Of a stretch of 64,000 bases of DNA, positions 48,344 through 55,650 are shown one piece after another; the first letter of the stretch is position 1, and every line of letters begins with the position of its first letter. Below the pieces are notes generated by a model that saw nothing but the letters and a program-made list of their open reading frames with translations, was not told where the DNA came from and searched no databases. The stretch spans positions 54,573 to 118,572 of the forward strand of contig NZ_JAQFWP010000015.1 of assembly GCF_027706745.1 (NCBI RefSeq), read 5' to 3'. Both the position numbers and the translations under genes were made by a program. The DNA is from Nocardiopsis suaedae (GTDB taxonomy: Bacteria; Actinomycetota; Actinomycetes; Streptosporangiales; Streptosporangiaceae).

Positions 48344-49810
48344 TCACGCGGGACCCGTCGTCCCCGACCAGGGCGGGGCCGCGGTACGGGTGTGCCGAAT
48401 CCCACGCGGGTCGACCGGGGCCAGTGCGCCGAACCTCCGCTCGATGGCCTCGGCCGCCTCCAGGCACAGGTCCTCGCGGTGCATCGGCCCGATCACCTGC
48501 ACCGAGCGCGGCAGCCCGCCGGCCGTGCCCACCGGGACGGCCACCGCGGGCACACCGACACAGGTCGTCACCGCGCACAGCCCCAGACCACGGGTCACCC
48601 GCTCGTGGGCCCCGGGGTCCACTAGCTCTTCGCCGGGTGCGGGGACCGGGCCCGTGAAGACGGGGCCCAGCAGCAGCGGCACCTCCTCCTGGAACCGGGC
48701 CCACGCCCGCTGCGCCCCCAGCCGGTCGGCGGCGGCCTGGACGTACCCGGCCAGGTCCGGCGGCGGGTTCCGGTCGGACGAGTACGCGATGTGGCGGCGG
48801 GCCTCCTCGCCCATCAGCTCCTCGATCTGCGGCCGCGCCAGCGCGAACTCGGCCGTGGTCAGGCGCGCATAGGCCTCTAGCGCCTCGTCCTGCTGCGGCG
48901 GAACGGCGTCCTGCACCGCGTAGCCCGCGTCCTGGAGCGCCTCGGCGGCCGCCGCCACCGCCGCATGGGCCGCCGGGTCCGTCGTCCCCGGCCCGAACGG
49001 CTCGGCGGCCACCCCGACCCGCACCGGGCCGGGCAGCGGCGGCCCCTCCAGCGGCACCGGCAGCGCGCGCGGGTCGCCCGCGTCCGGTCCCGCCAGCACC
49101 GACAGGGCCAGGCGCAGGTCGCCCACGGAGCGCGCGATCGGACCGTCGACCGGGAACATCTGCGCGGCCAGGGTCGGTTCGCGGCCGCCGACGCGGTGGT
49201 CCGAGGCGATGCGCCCGTAGCCGGGCTTGAGCCCGGCCACCCCGCAGAACGCGGCCGGGACCCGTACCGACCCGCCGGAGTCGTTGCCCAGCCCGAGCGG
49301 CGCCATGCCGGTGGCCACCGCCACCGCGTCGCCCCCGCTGGTCCCGCCGGGAGTGCGGCCGGGGTCCCACGGGTTGACCGTGTCCCCGTACAGGGTGCTG
49401 CGCGTGTGCACTCCGCCCAGTGTCATGTCGGGCAGGTTCGTGCGCCCGACGCACACCGCCCCGGCCGCGCGCAGCCGCCGCACCGGGGGAGCGTCCTCGC
49501 GGGCGACCAGGTCCCGCAGGCGCGGCACGCCGAACGTGGTCGCGGTCCCCGCGACGTGGACGTTCTCCTTCACCGTGAACGGCACCCCGGCCAGCGGCCC
49601 GAGCCGCTCACCGGCCGCCCGGCGGCGGTCGACCTGCGCGGCCTCGGCACGGGCGCGGTCGGCGAGCGGCGTGGTCACGGCATTGACCGCGGGGTCGGCC
49701 TCGGCGATGCGCTCCAGGTGCGCTTCGACGGCCTCCTGCGCGGTGAGCTCTCCGGAGGCGACCGCCGCGGCCAGCCCGGCCGCGGTGCGCGTGTGGATCG
49801 GCGTGGACAT
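48344..49810 (-). CDS. Amidase-signature hydrolase
   Basis: A 488-aa amidase-signature enzyme. The Ser-cisSer-Lys triad is intact: K81 (PFTVKENVH), cis-Ser S158 (RTPGGTSGGDAVAVA) and nucleophile S181 (NDSGGSVRVPA). It hydrolyses a carboxamide to acid and ammonia. It is not GatA, because no gatB/gatC are near. Its place before a BCCT transporter and opposite a TetR gene suggests an amide of a quaternary-ammonium acid (carnitine amide would fit), but this is inference. Confidence 0.9.
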   Translation of the reverse strand: MSTPIHTRTAAGLAAAVASGELTAQEAVEAHLERIAEADPAVNAVTTPLADRARAEAAQVDRRRAAGERLGPLAGVPFTVKENVHVAGTATTFGVPRLRDLVAREDAPPVRRLRAAGAVCVGRTNLPDMTLGGVHTRSTLYGDTVNPWDPGRTPGGTSGGDAVAVATGMAPLGLGNDSGGSVRVPAAFCGVAGLKPGYGRIASDHRVGGREPTLAAQMFPVDGPIARSVGDLRLALSVLAGPDAGDPRALPVPLEGPPLPGPVRVGVAAEPFGPGTTDPAAHAAVAAAAEALQDAGYAVQDAVPPQQDEALEAYARLTTAEFALARPQIEELMGEEARRHIAYSSDRNPPPDLAGYVQAAADRLGAQRAWARFQEEVPLLLGPVFTGPVPAPGEELVDPGAHERVTRGLGLCAVTTCVGVPAVAVPVGTAGGLPRSVQVIGPMHREDLCLEAAEAIERRFGALAPVDPRGIRHTRTAAPPWSGTTGPA

Positions 49811-49841
49811 GGCGGTGCGCCCCTTCGTCGGACGTTGGTTG

Positions 49842-49886
49842 ATACACTTCTGTTTTCTAATACAGATCCGTATCCGAATACAAACG
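49842..49886. promoter_or_regulatory. AT-rich divergent promoter region with TetR-site candidate
   Basis: The 106-bp gap between the amidase and tetR genes is strikingly AT-rich. GTATCCGAATAC (49870-49881) is a 12-bp palindrome with one mismatched pair. Around it, ATACA occurs three times (GATACACTT, AATACAGAT, AATACAAAC). Site and spacing suit repression of both genes by the TetR protein. Confidence 0.55.
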
Positions 49887-49916
49887 TGTTTTTGAGTTGG
49901 ACGGGGGAGGAGCGCC

Positions 49917-50555
49917 GTGGCCGAGCGGCTGACCAGGCAGGAGAGCAGGCGGCGGACGAGGGGGCGGCTGCTGGCGGCCGCCGCCGAGCTGTTCGCCGAG
50001 CGCGGGGTGAACGGGGCGTCGGTCGAGCAGATCGCCGAGCGCGCCGGGTACTCGCGCGGGGCGTTCTACGGCAACTTCGCGGGCAAGGACGCGCTGGTCG
50101 CCGAGCTCCTGAACGAGCGCACCCGCCGGGAGGCCGAGGAGGTGCGGGAGGCGACGGCGGGCGCCGCCACGCGGGACGAGGCGTTCGACGCCCTGCGCGC
50201 GTGGAACCGGGACCGGGCGCGCAACCTGGACTCGTGGCTGGCTCTGCGGATGGAGCTGCTGCTGCACGCGATCCGCACCCCCGAGCTCCGGCCGCTGCTG
50301 GCCGAGCGCGAGCAGGCGGCCCGCGGCGCCCTCGCCGAGGGGGTCCGCCGCGAACTGGACCGCGGCGGTGCGGCGGCCCCCGCGGACCCGGCGTTCCTGG
50401 CGCTGATCGCGCACGCGCTGGAGGACGGCCTGCTCATCCAGCGCGTCCTGGACCCGGGGGCGGTGGGGGACGAGGCCGTGGTCGACGCGGTGGAACTGCT
50501 GCTCCGGTCCTGGACGGCCCTCGGCGGGGCCCCGGGGGAGGAGGGGCGCGGATAG
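49917..50555 (+). CDS. TetR-family regulator
   Basis: A 212-aa TetR protein. The HTH is VEQIAERAGYSRGAFYGNFAGKDALVAELL. The ligand-binding half is compatible with TetR_C-type domains (DSWLALRMELLLHAIRTPELRPLLAERE). The start is GTG 49917 after GGAGGAGCGCC. It is divergent from the amidase-BCCT pair and is its likely repressor. Confidence 0.9.
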   Translation: MAERLTRQESRRRTRGRLLAAAAELFAERGVNGASVEQIAERAGYSRGAFYGNFAGKDALVAELLNERTRREAEEVREATAGAATRDEAFDALRAWNRDRARNLDSWLALRMELLLHAIRTPELRPLLAEREQAARGALAEGVRRELDRGGAAAPADPAFLALIAHALEDGLLIQRVLDPGAVGDEAVVDAVELLLRSWTALGGAPGEEGRG

Positions 50556-50590
50556 GCGCGGGGGCGGGGTCGGCCCCGCGCCCGCGCCCG
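50554..50590. terminator. GC-rich hairpin between tetR and the MBL gene
   Basis: GGCGCGGGGGCGGGGTCGG pairs imperfectly with CCCCGCGCCCGCGCCC. It starts at the tetR stop and ends just before the stop of the convergent MBL gene, consistent with a shared terminator. Confidence 0.5.
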
Positions 50591-50593
50591 GCC

Positions 50594-51367
50594 TCAGGCG
50601 AACTGCAGCCGCTCGCTCAGGCCGGCGGTGGTGAAGGCCTTCTCCAGCTCCGCGCGGCCCTCGGAGAAGTGGGTCCAGCCCTCGAAGTGCACCGGGACCG
50701 ACCGGCGGGCTCCCAGGATGCGGGTGGCCTCCGCCGCCTGGGCGCTGTCGAGGGTGATGGTGGTGTCGAACATCGGGGCCCGCGCCGCGCCCGCGAACAG
50801 GACGGCGGTGTCCACCGGACCGAACCGGCCGGCCACCTCGCGGACCAGGTCCAAGGACGCGTTGTCCCCGCTGACGTAGACCTTCGGCAGGCCGTCGCCG
50901 GTGAGTACGAAGCCGATGACCTCGCCGAGGACCTCCTCCGCGCCCTCGGGGCCGTGCAGTGCGGGCACCGCCGTCACGGTCACCGCCCCGCCCCCGGGAC
51001 GGGGCACCTCGGTGCCCTCCCACGGGGCCAGGCCGCGAACGGAGCGGGCGGTGGCGGCCAGGCGCTCGGCTCCGCTGCGGGTGGTGAGCGTCAGTGGGAC
51101 GTCGGCCAGCAGTGCCCGGCCGGACAGGTCGAGGTTGTCGGGGTGCTCGTCGTGGGAGAGCAGCACCGCGTCGACGGGGCCGATTCCGGCGGGGGAGGCG
51201 GCGGGCGGCGCCGTCTTGGTGATCACGATGCCGTCGCCGACGGGGTGGTCGCCGGGGGAGTCGAAGGTGGGGTCGGTGAGCAGTTTCAGGCCGCCGTAGG
51301 AGATGAGCGCGGTCGGTCCGCCGATGGTGCGGACGGGGACGCGTGCGGGGGAGCCGGTACCGGACAT
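50594..51367 (-). CDS. MBL-fold metal-dependent hydrolase (UlaG-like)
   Basis: A 257-aa metallo-beta-lactamase-fold protein. Metal motifs are LLSHDEHPDNLD (the HxHxDH variant), PALHGPEG, YVSGDNAS, and a final His in SVPVHFEGWTHFSEG. The layout resembles the UlaG/lactonase-like branch. The substrate is unknown. ATG 51367 has GAGGT six bases upstream and is preferred over GTG 51379. An unusual set of TCCGTGA repeats lies upstream. Confidence 0.88.
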   Translation of the reverse strand: MSGTGSPARVPVRTIGGPTALISYGGLKLLTDPTFDSPGDHPVGDGIVITKTAPPAASPAGIGPVDAVLLSHDEHPDNLDLSGRALLADVPLTLTTRSGAERLAATARSVRGLAPWEGTEVPRPGGGAVTVTAVPALHGPEGAEEVLGEVIGFVLTGDGLPKVYVSGDNASLDLVREVAGRFGPVDTAVLFAGAARAPMFDTTITLDSAQAAEATRILGARRSVPVHFEGWTHFSEGRAELEKAFTTAGLSERLQFA

Positions 51368-51374
51368 GGGTGAC

Positions 51375-51450
51375 CTCACGGGTAGATGGACGTCTTTCCG
51401 TGATTCCGATTCTCGGGCATCCTCACGGATGAAAACAAGACTTTCCGTGA
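51375..51450. promoter_or_regulatory. Cluster of TCCGTGA / TCACGGA repeats upstream of the MBL gene
   Basis: CTTTCCGTGA occurs twice in direct orientation (51394-51403 and 51441-51450), TCACGGA once inverted (51423-51429), and TCACGG once more close to the start (51375-51380). The region is AT-richer than its surroundings. It is a likely binding site for a regulator that is not encoded next to it. Confidence 0.5.
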
Positions 51451-51476
51451 GGGAGTTGGGCGGCCGGACACGCGAG

Positions 51477-51513
51477 AACGGGGCGCCCCTGCTCTGAGCA
51501 GGGACGCCCCGTT
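51477..51513 (-). terminator. Terminator of the AbgT-amidohydrolase operon
   Basis: AACGGGGCG-CCCCTGCTC pairs with GAGCAGGG-CGCCCCGTT, with single-base bulges and a tiny loop. It begins 13 bases past the amidohydrolase stop on the minus strand and is flanked by A/T at its base. Confidence 0.8.
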
Positions 51514-51525
51514 ACCTGAGGCCCC

Positions 51526-52785
51526 TCAGGCGCGGATGTCCTTCACCACCCGTCCTCCCTGCACCACCACGGCCACGTTGTCCGGCTCGGCCAGCACCCC
51601 CACGTCCCGCAGCGGGTCCCCCTGGCACACCACCAGGTCGGCCAGCTTGCCCTCCTCCACCGTGCCCAGGCGGTCGGCCACGCCCAGCAGCTCGGCCGAG
51701 GACCGCGTGCCCGCCTCGATCGCCTCCATCGGCGACAGCCCGACCCGCACCAGGAACCCCAGCTCCGCCAGGTTCCTCCCGTGCTCGCTGACACCGGCGT
51801 CGGTGCCCAGCGCCACCCTCACGCCCCGGCGCACCGCCTCGGGGATCCGGTCGAACGTGCGCTCGGCCAGCCACTGCTTCGCCCGGTAGGCCTTCTCCGT
51901 CATCAGGTGGCGCCGGTGCTCGAAGTCGAAGGTCGCCAGCGTCGGCACCAGGAACGTGCCCCGCTCCAGCATCAGGTCGATGCCCTCGTCGTCCACCAGG
52001 TAGCCGTGCTCGACGCTGGACACCCCGCCCAGCACGGCGTTGCGGATGCCCGCCGCCCCCTGGGCGTGCGCGGCCACCGGGCGCCCGCCGCGGCGCCCGG
52101 TCTCGGCCACGACCGCGGCGATCTCCTCCTGCCCCAGCCCCTCGTCCTCGGGGCCGTCCGACGGGCTGGAGATGCCCCCCGTCGCGCACACCTTGATCAC
52201 GTCGGCGCCGTCGCGCATCAGCCGCCGCACGGCCACCCGCGCCTCGTGCACCCCGTCCGCGGTCTCGCCCGCGCCGGGGGCCAGCCGGTGCGGGTCGATG
52301 CCGCTGGGCAGGGTGAAGTCGGCGTGCCCGCCGGTGTCGCTGATCAGCCGCAGGGCCACCTGCAGCCGGGGGCCCACCGCCAGGCCGCGCTCCTGGGCCG
52401 CCTTGAACCCGGCGTCCAGCCCCCCGAGGTCGCGGACGCTGGTCACGCCCGCCTCCAGGGTGCGCCGCATGCGGTCGGCCGCCGCGAGCGCCTGGAGGCT
52501 GGCGTGCGAGTCCAGGTGGTTCCACACCAGCTCGCGCGGGTTGTCCAGGCCGAGGTGCACATGGCAGTCGAAGAAGCCGGGCAGGAGCGTGCGCCCGCCC
52601 AGGCCGACCTCCTCCTGCCCCGGGGCGGGGGCGGGTGCCCCCGCGGCCGGACCCGCGTAGGCGATGGTGCCGTCGGCGGCCGTGGCCACCACGGCGTCCT
52701 CGACCGGCGCCGCTCCGGTGCCGTCGATCAACCGCGCCCCGGTGAAGCGGACGGGAAGCGGCGGCGGGGTCGCGTGCTCGGGCAT
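51526..52785 (-). CDS. Amidohydrolase (prolidase/imidazolonepropionase-like)
   Basis: A 419-aa metal-dependent amidohydrolase. The metal residues are in GFFDCHVHLGLDN, the bridging-lysine site DVIKVCATGGIS, PVAAHAQGAAG, SSVEHGYLVDD and ALGTDAGVSEHG. This motif set is like the Xaa-Arg/Xaa-Lys dipeptidase (prolidase-like) group. The C-terminal beta sandwich is present (LGTVEEGKLADLVV). It is 65 bp downstream of an AbgT-type transporter on the same strand. A peptide or N-acyl amino acid substrate imported by that transporter is likely (inferred). Confidence 0.9.
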   Translation of the reverse strand: MPEHATPPPLPVRFTGARLIDGTGAAPVEDAVVATAADGTIAYAGPAAGAPAPAPGQEEVGLGGRTLLPGFFDCHVHLGLDNPRELVWNHLDSHASLQALAAADRMRRTLEAGVTSVRDLGGLDAGFKAAQERGLAVGPRLQVALRLISDTGGHADFTLPSGIDPHRLAPGAGETADGVHEARVAVRRLMRDGADVIKVCATGGISSPSDGPEDEGLGQEEIAAVVAETGRRGGRPVAAHAQGAAGIRNAVLGGVSSVEHGYLVDDEGIDLMLERGTFLVPTLATFDFEHRRHLMTEKAYRAKQWLAERTFDRIPEAVRRGVRVALGTDAGVSEHGRNLAELGFLVRVGLSPMEAIEAGTRSSAELLGVADRLGTVEEGKLADLVVCQGDPLRDVGVLAEPDNVAVVVQGGRVVKDIRA

Positions 52786-52850
52786 GCTCTCGGAACCTCC
52801 GTTGTCGTGGGGATCGGGGAACGCGTGGGCGAGTGCGCCCGGGGGGGACG

Positions 52851-54443
52851 CTACGGGTCGATGCGCGCCTCCATCCCGGGACCCACCGGCGTCCCGGTGA
52901 AGAAGAAGAGGGACAGCACCGCCGTCCACAGCACCAGGAACGCCAGGGAGAACGGCAGGCAGCGCGCGATCACGGTGCCCAGCCCGGCCTTGGGCTCGTA
53001 GGCCCGGAGGAAGCCCAGGATGACCACCATGTACGGGTTCAGCGGGCTGATGGCGTTGGTGGAGGAGTCGCCCACGCGGAACATCGCCTGGACGAACCCC
53101 GGCTCGTACCCCAGCAGCGCGAACAGGGGCACGAACACCGCCGCGAACACCGCCCACTGCGCCGAGCCGGAGATGACGAAGATGTTGATCAGGCAGGCCA
53201 GGACCACGAACGCGAGCAGCGCGCCGTAGCCGGTGAAGTTCCAGCCCTCCAGCGTGCCCGCGCCGCTCACCGCGATCCAGTCCGACACCCGGCTCCAGTT
53301 GAACAGCGCCAGGAACTGCGCCAGCACGAACGCCACCACGATGAATCCGGACATGTCCTTGACCGCCGCGCCCATCATCCGCGCCACGTCGCCGCCGCCG
53401 GTGATCTCGCCCGTCACCCGCCCGTAGACGACCCCCGGCACGGCCAGGGCCAGGAACACCAGGAACACCACCGAGTCGAGCAGCGGCGACTCCGGCAGGA
53501 ACGCCCCGCCCTCACCGCGCAGCGGGGCGTCCGCCGGCAGCACCACCGCGAGGACGGCGGCGGCCAGGACCAGCAGGGCGGCCCCGGCCCACAGCAGGCC
53601 GCGCCGCTCGACGGGCGACAGCTCCGGGTCCATGCGCAGGTCGGCGCGCTCGCCCTCGCCCTCGCCCCCGCCGGGCGCCGCCGCGGCCACCGGCGTGCGC
53701 GGCACCCCGCGCCGCTCCAGCGCCGGTTCCAGCACCTTGTCGATGAGCAGCCCGGCCACCCCGGCCAGCAGCACCGCGCAGGACAGCGAGATGAAGTAGT
53801 TCGACACCACGGTCACCGGCGCGGTCTGGGCCGCCACCGGCTCGGCGGCGGCCGTGGTGATCCCGCTCAGCAGCGCGTCGGTGCCCGTGATGAACGGCCC
53901 CACGCTGAACCCCGCGGTCGAGGCCGCGAACCCGCCCAGCAGGCCGGCCACCGGGTGCCGCCCCGCCGCGGCGAACACCAGCGCCGCCAGCGAGGGGACC
54001 AGGATCATCGACGCGTCGCTCATGATGTTGGCCGAAACCCCGATGAAGCCGACCACGTACGGCAGCAGCCACCGGGGCGCCCGCCCGAACGCCCGCCGCA
54101 CCAGCGCCGTCAGCAGCCCCGAGCGCTGGGCGATACCGACCCCGAGCAGCACGGTCAGTACCACCCCCAGCGGGGGGAACCCGATGAAGTTCTCGACCAG
54201 GGACGTGGTGAACCAGGCCAGGCCCGCCGCGCTGAACAGGCTCCGGACCGGCTCGGTCCCGCCGTCGGGCAGGTCCACCGTGGTCCCCAGGGCCGCCATC
54301 AGCGCCGAAGCGGCGCCCACGGCCAGGAACAGCAGCAGGAAGAGCAGGAACGGTTCGGGCAGCCGGTTCCCGGCGCGCTCCACGGCGTCCAGCACGCGCG
54401 CACCGAGGCGCGGCCGGGCCTGGGGGACCTTCTTCTCCGACAT
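52851..54443 (-). CDS. AbgT-family transporter
   Basis: A 530-aa AbgT protein with about eleven membrane segments. It shows LPEPFLLFLLLFLAVGAASA, the hairpin NFIGFPPLGVVLTVLLGVGIAQRSGLL, SANIMSDASMILVPSLAALVF, and near the end FRVGDSSTNAISPLNPYMVVIL, a family signature. Known members move p-aminobenzoyl-glutamate or export sulfonamides. With an amidohydrolase following, uptake of an acyl or peptidyl amino acid is the more natural reading here. The first gene of the pair; divergent from an Lrp-type regulator. Confidence 0.9.
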   Translation of the reverse strand: MSEKKVPQARPRLGARVLDAVERAGNRLPEPFLLFLLLFLAVGAASALMAALGTTVDLPDGGTEPVRSLFSAAGLAWFTTSLVENFIGFPPLGVVLTVLLGVGIAQRSGLLTALVRRAFGRAPRWLLPYVVGFIGVSANIMSDASMILVPSLAALVFAAAGRHPVAGLLGGFAASTAGFSVGPFITGTDALLSGITTAAAEPVAAQTAPVTVVSNYFISLSCAVLLAGVAGLLIDKVLEPALERRGVPRTPVAAAAPGGGEGEGERADLRMDPELSPVERRGLLWAGAALLVLAAAVLAVVLPADAPLRGEGGAFLPESPLLDSVVFLVFLALAVPGVVYGRVTGEITGGGDVARMMGAAVKDMSGFIVVAFVLAQFLALFNWSRVSDWIAVSGAGTLEGWNFTGYGALLAFVVLACLINIFVISGSAQWAVFAAVFVPLFALLGYEPGFVQAMFRVGDSSTNAISPLNPYMVVILGFLRAYEPKAGLGTVIARCLPFSLAFLVLWTAVLSLFFFTGTPVGPGMEARIDP

Positions 54444-54534
54444 CGGCCACCTCGCAACTGGGGGGAGAACATGCAGCTCACCGGCCGGATGAGGGCTCAC
54501 ACCCTAAGTCGGGCGGCGCTAAGCTGGCCGAAAT

Positions 54535-54547
54535 GCAGGATTCCTGC
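54535..54547. promoter_or_regulatory. Palindrome GCAGGATTCCTGC before the Lrp-type gene
   Basis: A perfect 13-bp palindrome around a central T, 16 bases upstream of the regulator's ATG and in the divergent gap with abgT. It is a good candidate for the regulator's own operator. Confidence 0.6.
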
Positions 54548-54563
54548 CGCGCCAGGGGGACCC

Positions 54564-55619
54564 ATGCAGCATTCCGGCAATCACGCCGAAGGGCGGGACC
54601 GCGGGGTCGACGAGTTCGATCTGCAGCTGATCAACGCCCTGCAGCTCGCGCCGCGCGCGCCCTGGGCCCGGCTGGGCGCGGTGCTGGGCGCCGACGCCAC
54701 CACGCTCGCCCGCCGCTGGGACCGCCTGACCGGTGCCGGGCTGGCGCGGGTCACCGCCTTCCCGGCGGCGCCGTCGCTGCCCCGCCAACCCATGGCCTAT
54801 CTGGAGCTGACCTGCCGCAACGGCACGGTCACGGAGGTGTCGCGCGCGCTGGCCGAGGACCCCGGCACGCTCAGCATCCAGTTCACCGCCGGGCGGCACC
54901 AGCTGCTGCTGACCGTCAGCCACCCGCGGGAGCTGTCCTGGTACCTGCTGGACTGGATCGGGTCCTTCCCCGACGTGGTGGCCTACGAGACGCACGTGAT
55001 CACGAGGATCCCCTTCCAGGCCAGCCGGTGGCACCTGCACGCGCTCGCCCCCGGACAGCGCCGCGCCCTGCAGGCCATGGCGGGTCCGGTGCCGGGGCCG
55101 GGGGCGCCGCCGCCGGTGACCGAGGCGGACCAGGCCATCATCGGGGCGCTGGCCGAGGACGGGCGCGCGCCGTACGGCGCGCTGGGCCGCGCGGCGGGGG
55201 TGAGCGCCAGCACGGCCGCCCGGCGCCTGGACCGGCTGCTGCGCGGCGGCGCGGTGGGGCTGCGGTGCGACGTGGCCCGACGGGAGCTGGGCTGGCCCGC
55301 CGCCGCGGTGCTGTGGGGGTCGGTGGCCTACGAGGAGCTGGAGCGGGCGGCGGCGGACCTGGAGGAGACCGTGCCCGAGCTGCGGTTCTGCAGCACGGTC
55401 GCGGGCTCGGAGAACGCGCTGCTGGTCGTGTGGCTGCGGGCGATCGCCGACCTCCCCGAGGTCGAGCGCCGCCTGGAGGCCCGCCTCCCGGGGCTGCGCC
55501 TGACCGACCGGAGGATCGTGCTGCGCACGATGAAGCTGATGGGCCAGGTGCTCGACGGCGGGGGCCGCTACGCCGAGACGGTGCCCCTGCGCATGGGGGA
55601 GCCGGGCGCGCGGGGGTGA
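54564..55619 (+). CDS. Lrp/AsnC-family regulator with two tandem modules
   Basis: A 351-aa protein holding two AsnC units. The first HTH is DEFDLQLINALQLAPRAPWARLGAVLGADATTLARR with a RAM-like domain to about residue 150. The second HTH is TEADQAIIGALAEDGRAPYGALGRAAGVSASTAARR, followed by a second effector half. Duplicated Lrp proteins of about 330 aa are common in actinobacteria. The ATG at 54564 follows AGGGGGA. It is divergent from the AbgT-amidohydrolase operon and probably controls it. Confidence 0.88.
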   Translation: MQHSGNHAEGRDRGVDEFDLQLINALQLAPRAPWARLGAVLGADATTLARRWDRLTGAGLARVTAFPAAPSLPRQPMAYLELTCRNGTVTEVSRALAEDPGTLSIQFTAGRHQLLLTVSHPRELSWYLLDWIGSFPDVVAYETHVITRIPFQASRWHLHALAPGQRRALQAMAGPVPGPGAPPPVTEADQAIIGALAEDGRAPYGALGRAAGVSASTAARRLDRLLRGGAVGLRCDVARRELGWPAAAVLWGSVAYEELERAAADLEETVPELRFCSTVAGSENALLVVWLRAIADLPEVERRLEARLPGLRLTDRRIVLRTMKLMGQVLDGGGRYAETVPLRMGEPGARG

Positions 55620-55650
55620 GGCGCCGGGCGTGTGGGCCCGCGGCCGCCGC

